Positions 20,001 to 28,532 are shown, counted from the first letter of the stretch. The stretch is 64,000 nt of DNA from Tolypothrix sp. NIES-4075 (GCF_002218085.1 NZ_BDUC01000002.1:310001-374000), one strand, 5' to 3'. Notes: generated from the letters alone by a model not told the origin. Program-made: numbers and translations.

Positions 20001-21077
20001 GCAACGCAACAGCTAGATGTTCCAGAAGCTGTTTTGAATGCACAATTGCCGACTGTGCAAGTTATACCTGCAATGCCAGAATTACCAGATGTTCCGGAAG
20101 CTGCTTTGGATGTGGTTGCAGATGCAGCTGAGGAAGATTTATCTGCTGAATCAAACTGGCTAGAAAATATTACCTCTGCGGATGATGCAACTTTAGAAGA
20201 TGATGTATCATCAGATTTGTTTGATATGGGCGAGACAACTTCTTTAAACTCACCACAATCAAGCGAAACATCGGCAGAAGTTACAGATGCAAGCTTAGAA
20301 CTACCAGCCGACATCGTACCCATCGATGAAGACAAAAACGAGACTGTATCTAACGTGCCCGAACCAGCACAAAATGTTACTGAACCCAGCCAATCAGACT
20401 TAACAGGTGGTGTGCCTTTTGTCGGTGCAGGTGCGGGTGCTGGAGCTTGGTCTCGGATATATAACATTACGGAAAACACCGAGACATTAGTTAATGAAGA
20501 TACAGTTAGCGAAGAAAAGGATGTAGAAAGCAGCATTGCGATCGCACCCCGCACGGCAAAATGGGCTTATGTATCTTGGAACGTTGACGACAGCCAGAAA
20601 AAAGCAGTGCAGCAAGAGGGAGTTTGCCAATTAGCGCTGCGGTTGTATGATGTGACTAATATTGACTTAAGTTATCATCCCACACTGGTGCAGCAGTATG
20701 AATGTGAGGAGGTAACACACGATCGCTATGTAGCGATTCCGGCAAGCGATCGCGATTATATGGCAGAAATAGGCTATTTAATTAATAGCGATCGCTGGTT
20801 TTTACTAGCCCGTTCAGCCATAGTTCACGTCGATAGCCGTCCCCAGCCTGATTTCTGGTTCCAAGCGGATGCTGAGTTAATTATCCACGGTTCAACAGAA
20901 CCAGGTGCAAACGTGATAATCGGTAGTCATTCCATCAAACTCAAACCCGATGGAACTTTCCACTTACGTGTCCCCTTTACAGACAGCTTAATTGATTATC
21001 TGATGACCGCAGTTACTACTGATGGGCAACAGACTAGAATCATTCACAAGAAGTTTTTCCAGGAAAGTCAAGAATAA
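17049..21077 (+). CDS. Phosphate-binding-like / TM / disordered / DUF4912 protein
   Basis: A 1342-residue mosaic. An N-terminal signal-like segment precedes a PstS-type periplasmic binding domain (residues ~50-300, with DGSSSMTSINQSLKESF and the SDTRESLR-type loop). Residues ~367-386 (WWWLLALPVIGGLLFWLLG followed by KRRAK) form one membrane helix whose positive flank puts the rest in the cytosol. Residues ~390-1165 are acidic and disordered, with repeats of EDxWDIETP type and NWLENITSAGGAVAAG type, plus a 23-residue tandem repeat. Residues ~1168-1335 match DUF4912. The layout suggests an anchored ligand sensor or scaffold; function is unproven. A long antisense open frame is caused by codon composition. 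Confidence 0.8.
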   Translation: MWQKEKKDNSIVSLALLLALTSPAVTLFAPNSVQAVQKQAEDPSFPLPQTVANGTTVRIDGSSSMTSINQSLKESFEKQFSGTKVELAANGTDSALKALQDGKIDIATIPRDLTPEEKAQGLEQVRVRREKIAIVVGASNPFKGSLTSKQFAKIFRGEITDWSELGGPDGKIRFIDRPATSDTRESLRDYPVFKSGKFATGSTATQLADDNTAEVIKQLGKDGISYVMVNQISKQEGVRSVKLHNTSPDDPRYPFSQPFVYVYKKNPSLGIAGFLGFATAKPGIQAIQQARTTEANAIAASLLQTIPPNPISSPGIPAQEATASPGIVSPATDATNPTTANQNKLEDDRALVPATGNIENAGDRRISPWWWLLALPVIGGLLFWLLGKRRAKPQPTDNAIESSNQPLESEAIPTTALDASVAPPVNEALSDNQLLRAYAQTQSGAVENTTPVSDIGVTNTAANVPEDTTSPVSHITSGGSAALAGVTAAGIGTSFWSPTSETVEDEPTEIRNNPNVPQVVSDAEAPVTETTVQPPDTAIPTAEAEPPAQSNTSVGGIAAGGSILGSPLTATQTEAIVETPESNDLEEDVWDIETPPTEVTTPKLQYSTTVDASATEVRDSLPIASNVNIEAPTTEITAVETPPTEVRNSLPLPSDVESEVNTEVPTTEVINSLSLASNPEASIIEITPKEAQIPTVETPFTEITASFPEQPDVSEVVYDEDVEKSTREITDSFPELASNEDDWDMEFTEDETEVQPPAQQFNWLQNITSAGGAVAAGSGAVLWSRSHRVQTEATNQTTQTNDADEDFWDIETPAIESPEVTELTSNVEAPPTELPNVPEVASNQVETLTTQITDSLPELPDVPELALLEDDWDMEFAAEVTEQPTQSNWLENITSAGNAVAEGGAVLWSRLSGKAQPEASNYTTENSDIYEDFWDIETPVKQPDVPEAVLNAQLPTVEVTPATQQLDVPEAVLNAQLPTVEVTPATQQLDVPEAVLNAQLPTVQVIPAMPELPDVPEAALDVVADAAEEDLSAESNWLENITSADDATLEDDVSSDLFDMGETTSLNSPQSSETSAEVTDASLELPADIVPIDEDKNETVSNVPEPAQNVTEPSQSDLTGGVPFVGAGAGAGAWSRIYNITENTETLVNEDTVSEEKDVESSIAIAPRTAKWAYVSWNVDDSQKKAVQQEGVCQLALRLYDVTNIDLSYHPTLVQQYECEEVTHDRYVAIPASDRDYMAEIGYLINSDRWFLLARSAIVHVDSRPQPDFWFQADAELIIHGSTEPGANVIIGSHSIKLKPDGTFHLRVPFTDSLIDYLMTAVTTDGQQTRIIHKKFFQESQE
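19878..20084 (+). repeat. 69-bp in-frame tandem repeat inside the DUF4912 gene
   Basis: Units begin at 19878, 19947 and 20016. The first two are nearly identical and the third diverges in its second half. Each encodes 23 residues beginning DVPEAVLNAQLPTV. Confidence 0.9.
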
Positions 21078-21223
21078 TTGGGAATGGGGGAGTGGGGAGG
21101 CAGTGCGTTGCGACAGATTGCTTCCCTCACATATAGTGCCCATTTGAGAAAAGAGCGATCGCATCTTCTAGATCATCTCGTTTGCATGTGGGCATTTTTG
21201 CTCTCTGCTGCTTTTGATTAACA

Positions 21224-22705
21224 TCAAAACCGCTGACCGGTGGTAACTTCAAATTTGACTTCTCCTTGGTCGCTAATTCCCAAGTCACCGCGAATCAACC
21301 CAAACGGTGACTTGACTCGCAATCCTAAACCGTAACCAAATCCACTTCCCGGTTTACCTCGCAGTATACCCGGTTCCCCTAACACGGTTTTGCTAGACCC
21401 AAAATCGGAACCGAAGTCTGCAAATAAAACTCCTCCCACTGTCCGCAAAATCGGGAAACGGTATTCTACAGCAGCTAAACCATAACTACGTGCGCTTGCG
21501 ACTCTACCACCTCCGTAACCTCTGACAGAATTCAATCCACCCAAATCAAATGCATTTGCGGGTGGAAATTCGCCGATATTTGTTCCAGCTTGCAAATTCA
21601 AAGCGATCATTTCTGTATTTTCTGTTGACCCATTACTACCTATCCAACTAACTGGTACGTATAAAATATAATTTGCCAGCAATCTGTTACTAGCAATTTT
21701 ACCGAGTCCGATGGGAATTGCTTGTTCGGTGCTAAGAGTCAGAAGCGATCCTTTAGTTGGATTGCTACGGCGATCGCGTTCATCTTTGCTAATCGCAAAA
21801 GACACTGTAACCAAGTCATCAATACCAGTACCGCTTACTGAAAGCGGGCTTCCCAATCTATCGACTCGTGCCAGATTATAATCGCGATCGCGCAAGCTTA
21901 TTCTGGTGTAATTTAAACCTAAAGCTGCATCCCAATCATCAAAAGATTTTAAAACAGCTACAGAACCGCCAAATCTTCCTTCTCGTGCGGTGCTACCGTT
22001 TGACAACTTGATTTCATCGTTGAAGGTTCGAGATAAATCTCGTTCGCGAAAAGCTCGAAAGCTGTAACCTAAGCGACTTGGTTCTCCTCGACGATAAGGG
22101 CTGATAAAGGAAGTATCAAATTGAACATCTTTACCGCTGACTTGAACGCTAGTATCTAGTTGTTCATTAAGTCCGTTGATGTTTGCATCTTGATAACCCA
22201 CCTTACCATAAAGCCCAACATCTCCGTTATCACCACCGCCAAAGCTCCAAGAAGGAAATTTATTTTCTCTAATGTAATAGACGATATTAACGCTTGTGTC
22301 CGAATCTTCTAAAACAAAGTTGACTTTATCAAATGAATTTAATCTCCTTAATCTTTCTACGTCTTTTTGAAATAAATCGTTACGAAATATTTGACCTGGC
22401 TTTAATCTCAGATTGTCAATGATAAAATCTTTCTGAGTCCGTCCTTCTATGAGCCTACCTTTTTCATCTACCCACTTATCTTTATTATTGAGAAAACGGA
22501 TTTGGATATCTTTAACGATTTTCTCGCTAACCTCAGCCCTCTCAACACTTGCTAAAGATGTGGGGAGTGGTTCATCCATATTCTCTATGTCAGTTTCTAC
22601 GATTGACGACAAGTTGGTATCATTTTTCAGTTCAGATTCTGCACGCACCTGGTAACTCCAGCTGACCAACATCCCGACAATCAAAATTACAATTTGAATA
22701 CGCAT
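21224..22705 (-). CDS. Omp85-family outer membrane barrel protein with POTRA
   Basis: A 493-residue outer membrane protein with a signal peptide (MRIQIVILIVGMLVSWSYQ, cleavage near VRA). One or two POTRA-like segments (IQIRFLNNKDKWVDEKG, then DLFQKDVERLRRLNSFDKVNF) precede a C-terminal surface-antigen barrel with the conserved GGxNSVRGYGG loop and FGSDFGSSK region. The final residue is Phe, as expected for barrel assembly. It is shorter than BamA, so a TamA-like or two-partner-like transporter is possible. The start at 22705 is chosen because the signal peptide begins there; an upstream ATG at 22756 adds 17 polar residues. The DUF2141 gene follows upstream on the same strand. Confidence 0.83.
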   Translation of the reverse strand: MRIQIVILIVGMLVSWSYQVRAESELKNDTNLSSIVETDIENMDEPLPTSLASVERAEVSEKIVKDIQIRFLNNKDKWVDEKGRLIEGRTQKDFIIDNLRLKPGQIFRNDLFQKDVERLRRLNSFDKVNFVLEDSDTSVNIVYYIRENKFPSWSFGGGDNGDVGLYGKVGYQDANINGLNEQLDTSVQVSGKDVQFDTSFISPYRRGEPSRLGYSFRAFRERDLSRTFNDEIKLSNGSTAREGRFGGSVAVLKSFDDWDAALGLNYTRISLRDRDYNLARVDRLGSPLSVSGTGIDDLVTVSFAISKDERDRRSNPTKGSLLTLSTEQAIPIGLGKIASNRLLANYILYVPVSWIGSNGSTENTEMIALNLQAGTNIGEFPPANAFDLGGLNSVRGYGGGRVASARSYGLAAVEYRFPILRTVGGVLFADFGSDFGSSKTVLGEPGILRGKPGSGFGYGLGLRVKSPFGLIRGDLGISDQGEVKFEVTTGQRF

Positions 22706-22851
22706 ATGTAAAACTTTATCATTCCCCACATCTTGATAACAGTTAAATTGTCGCATTACAAGAGGTCGCGACTCGATTTAAATCGCTTTCGCCGGAAATT
22801 TGCTATCATTCACGCCCCGAATAAGAACAAAGTAATGCTGTAGCGTTTACT

Positions 22852-23310
22852 TTAGCCGAAAAAGTTCAGCAACTTAATTTGAATGTTAGTCTCTGGACCT
22901 GCGACTATAAACGCAGAATCGGCAAACTTCGGCGCACCTGTAAGAATTTTCGGGTTTTGAGAAAAGCCAAACTCTTCTGTGGGAATACCCAACGGATTGC
23001 GATTGAGAGTACCGTCACCGTTGGCATCATGAAAAGCAGCGATCGCATAATTTCCGGCTTTTAAGTTGTCAAATTTAACTGTCAGCGGTGCGTTTTCTAG
23101 TTTGACACAACGGGCAGCCACAGCGCGATCGCTGCTGCTGGGAAATCCTCGTCCACCCGAAAACAAACTCAGGCAAACTTGCCCCCGCTGGCTTTTCAAC
23201 CCGTTAATGCTGACGGTAAGGCTACTATTTGACACTGCTTTTGCTTCTTGTAAAGCTGTCAAGTTGATAACAGCGGCTAGAAGTAAAAGGCTTTTGAAAG
23301 TACGTTGCAT
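22852..23310 (-). CDS. DUF2141 secreted protein
   Basis: A 152-residue protein with a signal peptide (FKSLLLLAAVINLTALQEAKA) and a single DUF2141 beta domain (residues ~30-150) with the typical GNYAIAAFHDANGDGTLN and NPLGIPTEEFGFS segments. The DANGDG stretch resembles a calcium-binding loop. It should be periplasmic or outer-membrane associated. It lies 146 bases before the Omp85 gene on the same strand. Biochemical function is unknown for the family. Confidence 0.85.
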   Translation of the reverse strand: MQRTFKSLLLLAAVINLTALQEAKAVSNSSLTVSINGLKSQRGQVCLSLFSGGRGFPSSSDRAVAARCVKLENAPLTVKFDNLKAGNYAIAAFHDANGDGTLNRNPLGIPTEEFGFSQNPKILTGAPKFADSAFIVAGPETNIQIKLLNFFG

Positions 23311-23781
23311 TGTCAGTGACTCCTATGTAAAAGACTACAAACTTAGGCAGTAATTTGATTAAAACCATAATTATTTGCCGATTACAGTCGCAAATATTAC
23401 CCAGACAATTGGTATAATAACGCTGCGAACTTTGAGATAGTTTATACGTAGACGGTCAAGGCGATCGCTATAGTTCCTAGATTTCCCTCAGATTCATTTA
23501 ACTACTTATCATCAAATCGGTAAAATAGCAAAAAAATTATTTTGGTTATCAGTGGTATAATTTATCTTTTAGTTTCTTTTTACCTACAGCTTTAGTCCAT
23601 TCAACAAAACGGAAATCATCTCGTCTACGACTACTTCCTTTAGAAGAAGAAAATACTTTCCATCACGACAAAAAAATCCTGCGAATGATTCAAGACGAGC
23701 AAGACGAATTTCACCTAGTTCTTAAACTTTTAAGTTATCTGGATAAAACCCCACAATCAAGATATCCTCAGTTCAACAAAA
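23311..23781. other. Intergenic region between DUF2141 and pentapeptide genes
   Basis: AT-rich with one HIP1 site. From about 23594 to 23809 one plus-strand frame without a start reads LEEENTFHHDKKILRMIQDE and looks mildly coding, so it may be a gene remnant. I cannot name it. Confidence 0.3.
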
Positions 23782-24150
23782 TCAAATTAAGCGCATGTTT
23801 TTACTGATGGGGTCAAAACCTCTAGGAAATCGGGTACTTTGATCGTAGAAAGCCCCAGTAAAATTAGCTCCATACAACTTAACATTGTTTAGTTTGGCTC
23901 CCCGGAGATTAGCTTGACTTAAATTCGCTCCGCTGAGGTTAGCTCCAGTCAAGTTAGCTCTCGATAAGTTAGCTCCCTCAAAGTTGGCTCCCCATAATTT
24001 TGCTTTGGCTAAGTTCGCTCCACTTAAGTTTGCAGCCCAGAAATTGATTCCCGGTAAATAAGCTTTAATCAGCTTAACTCCATTTAAATCTGCTATCGAA
24101 AAATCTCTTTCCCCTGCGACATAACGCCGCTTCAGTTCATCTGCATCCAT
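23782..24150 (-). CDS. Pentapeptide repeat protein
   Basis: A 122-residue protein made almost wholly of A(N/D)LxX pentapeptides (for example ANLSGANLAKAKLWGANFEG) from residue ~25 to ~110. This predicts a short right-handed quadrilateral beta-helix. The short N-terminal part MDADELKRRYVAGERDFS is common to cyanobacterial members. I start at 24150 because this N-terminus begins there; a Met 13 codons upstream is possible. Role unknown; probably protein-protein contact. Confidence 0.85.
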   Translation of the reverse strand: MDADELKRRYVAGERDFSIADLNGVKLIKAYLPGINFWAANLSGANLAKAKLWGANFEGANLSRANLTGANLSGANLSQANLRGAKLNNVKLYGANFTGAFYDQSTRFPRGFDPISKNMRLI

Positions 24151-24250
24151 ATTACAAATTATGATCAACAGTTGTTTGTAGCAATCCAAAGTTAAATCAT
24201 GTCAAACTGAACAAATAAGTAATTTGCTTACTGTTTTTAGGGTTAACACT

Positions 24251-24781
24251 ATGTCACAACAACTGAATGCATTTGTTTTCATAATGTTAAAACCAGCCGC
24301 TGCTAATGATATAGAGTTAAGTAACTTCATCAAAAATAAACTATCAAAATATGGCGATATTAAACATATAAGATATTCTATTATTGTAGATAAAGAGAAA
24401 ATATCAAAACATTACAAATCTTCTCAATATTCACTTTGGTATCCATTTATCATCAACTACTTATCTCAAAAAATAGTGCAAATTTTTATACTCGAATATT
24501 ATACAGATAAATATGATATTCCGAATAATAGCAACTACAGTTATTTTGGAGAATTTCTCAAAACACAAGTAATTGGTTCAGCTAACCTTTGCAAAACAAA
24601 AAAACATCATTTGAGAAGGCTGGCGCTGAAAAAAGCTACTTTTTTAGTAGATAACTTAATTCATTCTTCAGATAATACTGAGGAAGCATTGAAAGAAATA
24701 CGTATTTGGTATGAAAACGAACCTGCGGTAATTACAGAATTTGAAACCAAAGCATTACAAATATTTAGGGGTAATAGGTAA
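24251..24781 (+). CDS. Divergent nucleoside diphosphate kinase-like protein
   Basis: A 176-residue protein unlike its neighbours in being AT-rich. Its parts line up with NDK in order: AFVFIMLKP (the conserved KP segment, Lys14), EKISKHYKSSQYSLWYPFI, and DNLIHSSDNTEEALKEI, matching the NxxHGSD active site with His138 kept. The GxxGD segment before that histidine is not preserved, and an insertion (residues ~84-120) is present. NDK transfers gamma-phosphate between nucleotides through that His. Activity is uncertain. The start at 24251 is an ATG; a frame extension upstream lacks support. The stop runs into STRR sequence. Confidence 0.55.
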   Translation: MSQQLNAFVFIMLKPAAANDIELSNFIKNKLSKYGDIKHIRYSIIVDKEKISKHYKSSQYSLWYPFIINYLSQKIVQIFILEYYTDKYDIPNNSNYSYFGEFLKTQVIGSANLCKTKKHHLRRLALKKATFLVDNLIHSSDNTEEALKEIRIWYENEPAVITEFETKALQIFRGNR

Positions 24782-24930
24782 TTGGTAATTGGTAATGGGT
24801 AATTTGAGGAGGGGAAAACGTTAAAGGGTAAAGGGAATAGGTAATAGGTAATTGGTGAGCCAGCACTGCCTCCCCTTTCCCCCTCTTAAAAAAGCCCCTT
24901 GTCCCCCCTGCCCCATTCCCTAGCCATTTT
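24775..24930. repeat. STRR region (GGTAATT heptamers)
   Basis: Tandem GGTAATT-type heptamers at 24775-24805 and again near 24838-24857, with G-rich and C-rich spacer. Part of the 3' end of the NDK-like frame lies in it. Confidence 0.7.
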
Positions 24931-25021
24931 TCTAGGATGCATTCTCCCCATTTTTCTGATGCTAAGAGCGAAAACAAAACGGCAAGATATGAATATCAAG
25001 AACGTTTAAAGGAGAAATTTT

Positions 25022-25927
25022 ATGTCTTCATTACTGGCTCTATCCAACAATTTAGCCGATATTGTAGAGCAGGTTGGGAGTGCTGTTGTAGCTGTCAATG
25101 CTGGCGGACGCATTTCTCCTAGCGGTATTCACTGGCGAGATGGTATCATCGTTACCTCTGACGAGTCGCTGCAACGCTATGAAGAAATTACTGTCACAAC
25201 TACAGATAATCGTACAGTAGCAGCTAAAGTCTTAGGTCATGACTCCAGCACCGATGTAGCTGTCTTACAGCTAAAAGACAAAGAAATCCCAGTGGCGAAA
25301 ATTGGCGACGCTACCACGCTCAAAATTGGTCATTTAGTACTTGGGTTAGCAAGAAGCAGCGAGGGTGACTTAAAAGCGGCTATGGGTGCAGTGAGTGTTG
25401 TTAGTGGTGCTTGGCGAAGCATGAGCGGTGGTAATATTGACTCGTTCATCCGTCCAGACATAACTTTTTATACTGGCTTTGCAGGTGGACCCCTCGTAGA
25501 TGCTGCTGGTTTGGTGGTAGGAATGAATACTTCGGGGCGACGCGGTACTGCTTTGACTATCCCGGCTTCTACAGTAAATCGCGTGGTTGACCAATTAATT
25601 GCCAAAGGACGTATTCCACGGGGCTATTTAGGTTTAGGAATGCAACCTGTACGTTTGCCTGCAAACTTGAAAAGCGCCTTAAATTTAACTTCTGCTGGTG
25701 GGGTGATTGTCGTCAATGTTGAGACAAACGGACCTGCTGACAAAGCGGGTGTGTTGCTTGGGGATGTGTTGGTAGCCTTCGATGGTAATTCTGTCAGCGA
25801 TACCGGTGATGTGCTGGCATTGCTCAATAATAGCGATCGCGTTGGTAAAACTGTCTCTGTGCAGGTTGTACGCGGTGGAGTTTTGCTCGAAAAAGCGATC
25901 GCGATCGGCGAAAAACCAATTGACTAA
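25022..25927 (+). CDS. Inactive HtrA-like protein (pseudoprotease) with PDZ
   Basis: A 301-residue S1C-fold protein with a C-terminal PDZ domain (~residues 205-295). The catalytic sites are lost: VTSDESL replaces the TNAHV box (His to Glu48), and GFAGGPL replaces GNSGGPL (Ser to Ala154). Only Asp78 in STDVAVL remains. There is no signal peptide or TM segment, so it is cytosolic. A strong AAAGGAG lies eight bases before the ATG. It is the first gene of a three-gene operon: the active homologue starts 34 bases later. It probably works as a substrate-binding or regulatory partner of that protease. Confidence 0.87.
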   Translation: MSSLLALSNNLADIVEQVGSAVVAVNAGGRISPSGIHWRDGIIVTSDESLQRYEEITVTTTDNRTVAAKVLGHDSSTDVAVLQLKDKEIPVAKIGDATTLKIGHLVLGLARSSEGDLKAAMGAVSVVSGAWRSMSGGNIDSFIRPDITFYTGFAGGPLVDAAGLVVGMNTSGRRGTALTIPASTVNRVVDQLIAKGRIPRGYLGLGMQPVRLPANLKSALNLTSAGGVIVVNVETNGPADKAGVLLGDVLVAFDGNSVSDTGDVLALLNNSDRVGKTVSVQVVRGGVLLEKAIAIGEKPID

Positions 25928-25961
25928 CAATTTCCACTTCAAAAATCAGAACTTCCCCAAT

Positions 25962-26786
25962 ATGACTATCACAGCAATAACTGATGAATTAGCACTCCTA
26001 GCTGCTAAAGTACGTAATATTACCGTCAAAGTGCGTAGCGGTTCTTTAGGAAGCGGTTCCGGTGTAATCTGGCAAAAAGACGGTTTAATCATTACTAACG
26101 CCCATGTCGCTACCAGCAACAAAACTACTGTCGAATTGTCAGATGGACGCACATTTGATGCAATACGGACACACTTCGATCCACAGCAAGATTTAGCAGC
26201 TTTGAAAATTGCCGCCACTGACTTAAATGCCGCAACCATCGGTGATGCAGATGCGCTACGAGTAGGTGAATTAGTCTTAGCAGTGGGTAATCCATTTGGT
26301 GACAATGGTGCAGTCACAACCGGCATTATCCACACAAATGATCGGCGTTTGGTTATGGCTGATATTCAACTGTATCCTGGCAATTCTGGCGGTCCGCTTG
26401 CCGATTGTCTCGGTCGGGTTGTTGGGATTAATACCATGATTGCCAACGGTTTGGCTGTGGCAATATCAAGCTCAACTGTAAAGCGTTTTTTGCATGGAAA
26501 TCTGCGAAAGCTGGGGGTGACTTTACAACCTGTACTGATAAAACGCAGCTTAGGCTTATTAATTTTGTCAGTGCATTCTCAAAGTGTTGCTGAAACTGCT
26601 GGTTTGCAAGTTGCTGATGTGCTGATTGGAGTGTCGGGGCAATTGTTCTCTCAACCGAATGATTTAAGCAACTATCTCAATCAAAGCGATAGCAAATCAC
26701 TACCATTACAAGTTCTGCGTGATGGGCAACAATTTGTTTTTTACGCTGTGTTGCAAGATGGGAAAACTGCTGTGGAGGCAACATGA
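25962..26786 (+). CDS. HtrA-like serine protease with PDZ-like domain
   Basis: A 274-residue trypsin-like protease. The triad is intact: His48 (TNAHVA), Asp77 (QQDLAAL) and Ser142 (GNSGGPL). A short PDZ-like region follows (~residues 185-265). It has no signal peptide or TM anchor, unlike the usual periplasmic HtrA/Deg enzymes, so it should be cytosolic. I start at ATG 25962; the frame is open much further upstream but overlaps the preceding gene. Its stop overlaps the start of the regulator gene (ATGA at 26783), indicating translational coupling. Confidence 0.88.
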   Translation: MTITAITDELALLAAKVRNITVKVRSGSLGSGSGVIWQKDGLIITNAHVATSNKTTVELSDGRTFDAIRTHFDPQQDLAALKIAATDLNAATIGDADALRVGELVLAVGNPFGDNGAVTTGIIHTNDRRLVMADIQLYPGNSGGPLADCLGRVVGINTMIANGLAVAISSSTVKRFLHGNLRKLGVTLQPVLIKRSLGLLILSVHSQSVAETAGLQVADVLIGVSGQLFSQPNDLSNYLNQSDSKSLPLQVLRDGQQFVFYAVLQDGKTAVEAT

Positions 26787-27424
26787 TTCGGGTGATGGTA
26801 GTTGCAGCTTCTCCCGTAGTGCGGGCAGGTTTGTCGGCAGTGCTGACAAGCAATCCTAAACTGACGGTAGTAGGTAGTGTATCTGACTTGGATGCACTCT
26901 TAAGGGAAGTGCAATTACAACCTGATGTGGTGTTGTTAGATTTGAGCGGCAACCTTCAACAATCAGTATGGGAAAAATTGCTTTTGATGCAAGAAAAGCA
27001 ATACCCATCACCAATTATCGCTCTGGTTGACGAACTCGACAGCATCAACTTAGAAGTAGCGCTGCGTTGTGGTCTAAGAGGCATTTTACCAGATACCAGC
27101 ACTGAGTCAGAGATTATCGCGGCTGTCGAGGCGATCGCTTTTAATCTAATTGTCCTACACCCCGATGCGGTTGAGTTGCTTCCTCTTAAAGAGTCGATGC
27201 GCGAAAAAGAAGCGCTCACACCCATGCAAACATTGACACCACGGGAGATAGAGGTTTTAGAAATGCTTGGTTCTGGGTTGGGGAATAAAGCGATCGCCAA
27301 GCGTTTGCATATCTCCGATCATACCGTTAAGTTTCATGTCTCATCCATATTTGTGAAGCTAGGGGTTTCGTCTCGCACCGAAGCTGTAACTGTTGGTGTC
27401 CGACTGGGTTTGATTATGCTTTAA
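26783..27424 (+). CDS. LuxR/NarL-type regulator with degenerate receiver
   Basis: A 213-residue protein with a receiver-like domain (~1-120) and a C-terminal LuxR helix-turn-helix (~147-205, LTPREIEVLEMLGSG to DHTVKFHVSSIFVKLGV). The receiver keeps Asp53 (VLLDLSG) but the acidic pair is replaced by Ala-Ala (VMVVAASP for VxxVDDHP), and the conserved Lys is lost (RGILPDTS). It is therefore unlikely to respond to ordinary phosphorylation. It is translationally coupled to the protease, so protease-linked control is plausible. Confidence 0.85.
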   Translation: MIRVMVVAASPVVRAGLSAVLTSNPKLTVVGSVSDLDALLREVQLQPDVVLLDLSGNLQQSVWEKLLLMQEKQYPSPIIALVDELDSINLEVALRCGLRGILPDTSTESEIIAAVEAIAFNLIVLHPDAVELLPLKESMREKEALTPMQTLTPREIEVLEMLGSGLGNKAIAKRLHISDHTVKFHVSSIFVKLGVSSRTEAVTVGVRLGLIML

Positions 27425-27490
27425 TATCTAGTCTTTGGCAGATTTGCCCCACCTGCCTTTTTCAAAAAACACAAAAATAAATTTCCCTAG

Positions 27491-27758
27491 CTTCATTACT
27501 CTTTAAAAAGGAGGAAGGATAGACACACAACTTCTTTATCAATAATTCGTTTCTTCACAAAAGTTAGTTCGCTTACCTTGTTTATCTTTACATCTTTGCT
27601 AGTAAAACCACTGATTTTTATTTTTTTAGTAGTTAAAGTAATTACAATTTTCTTAGATTCAAGGATAAATCAAAATTCGGTGAATGCATCCTGTTAGTTT
27701 GTAGCTAGTAAATCACATAATTGGCTCAAGACACGGAAAACGACAGGAGCCAAACATC
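27491..27758 (+). repeat. Upstream region of first PEP-CTERM gene, duplicated at 28966
   Basis: About 268 bases before the ATG align with 28966-29232. Shared blocks include ACACAACTTCTTTAT, AATTCGTTTCTTCA, CTTTGTTTATCTT, CATCCTGTTA and GACACGGAAAACGACA just before the starts. They probably hold the promoter and a long 5' leader. Confidence 0.75.
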
Positions 27759-28532
27759 ATGTCTCTCAAAAAATTTGCTTCAATTGCTGCTTTATCTCTA
27801 ACTGCGATCGCTTCTATATCTTATGCAGGTTCGGCTCACGCTCTCGGATTTAGCTACAGTGCTGGTGCTTACCGTGATAGTGCAGTTACAAATCAAGGTG
27901 CTTTTTCTGAGCAAGTTAACAACAAAGGTTACACAACCCTTGATTTCAATGATGGCAAAGTACCGAGCAACGATGAAGTGAAATATACTTTCTCTAAAGG
28001 TACTTATTCTACTACAGCTTATTCTGGGCAAACTGGTATTTACAATGACATCTGGGCACCTGCTGGTATTGTAGGAACAGACGTAAATAAGTCCAACTAT
28101 TTAGCCGTTTTCAGCGGTAACACTGTCACCATCGAAAACACGAAAGATAAGGTTTTTAACTACTTCGGTTTTGATGCAGGCGCTCTGAGTGTAGGTAATA
28201 CGTTGGAGTTCTTCAAGGGAGGAAACTTAGTTCAACAATGGACGTATGACATGATGAACAAGATTGCGACTGTTTCATCTTCGCAGCAGGGTGGTCAATT
28301 GAATGGATTCTTTGAGTTTTTCTCCGAAGGTGCAAATGACAACTTTGATAAGATTGTGCTTTCTCAGAATGATGGCGGTGGCTTTGAATCTGACAACCAC
28401 ACATTCCGTACAGGTACAGGAAAGTACGAGGCTGCTAAAGTACCTGAGCCAAGTGTAGCTTTAGGATTGCTAGCTGTTGGCGGTGTCTTCCTTCGCAAGC
28501 GCAAAAATCAGAAGTCTCTCAACTTGGGATAA
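27759..28532 (+). CDS. PEP-CTERM exported protein (copy 1)
   Basis: A 257-residue protein with a signal peptide (ASIAALSLTAIASISYAGSAHA) and a C-terminal PEP-CTERM signal: KVPEPSVALG, hydrophobic helix, then basic RKRKNQK. Such proteins are cut by an exosortase at the outer face and kept at or released from the envelope. The body is beta-rich and shares order with copy 2 (DFNDGKVPS, WAPAG, FGFDAG, NTLEFF, DNFDKIVLSQNDGGGFESDNHTFR). The unit with flanking sequence is duplicated in tandem. Role probably extracellular; no enzyme motif. Confidence 0.88.
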   Translation: MSLKKFASIAALSLTAIASISYAGSAHALGFSYSAGAYRDSAVTNQGAFSEQVNNKGYTTLDFNDGKVPSNDEVKYTFSKGTYSTTAYSGQTGIYNDIWAPAGIVGTDVNKSNYLAVFSGNTVTIENTKDKVFNYFGFDAGALSVGNTLEFFKGGNLVQQWTYDMMNKIATVSSSQQGGQLNGFFEFFSEGANDNFDKIVLSQNDGGGFESDNHTFRTGTGKYEAAKVPEPSVALGLLAVGGVFLRKRKNQKSLNLG

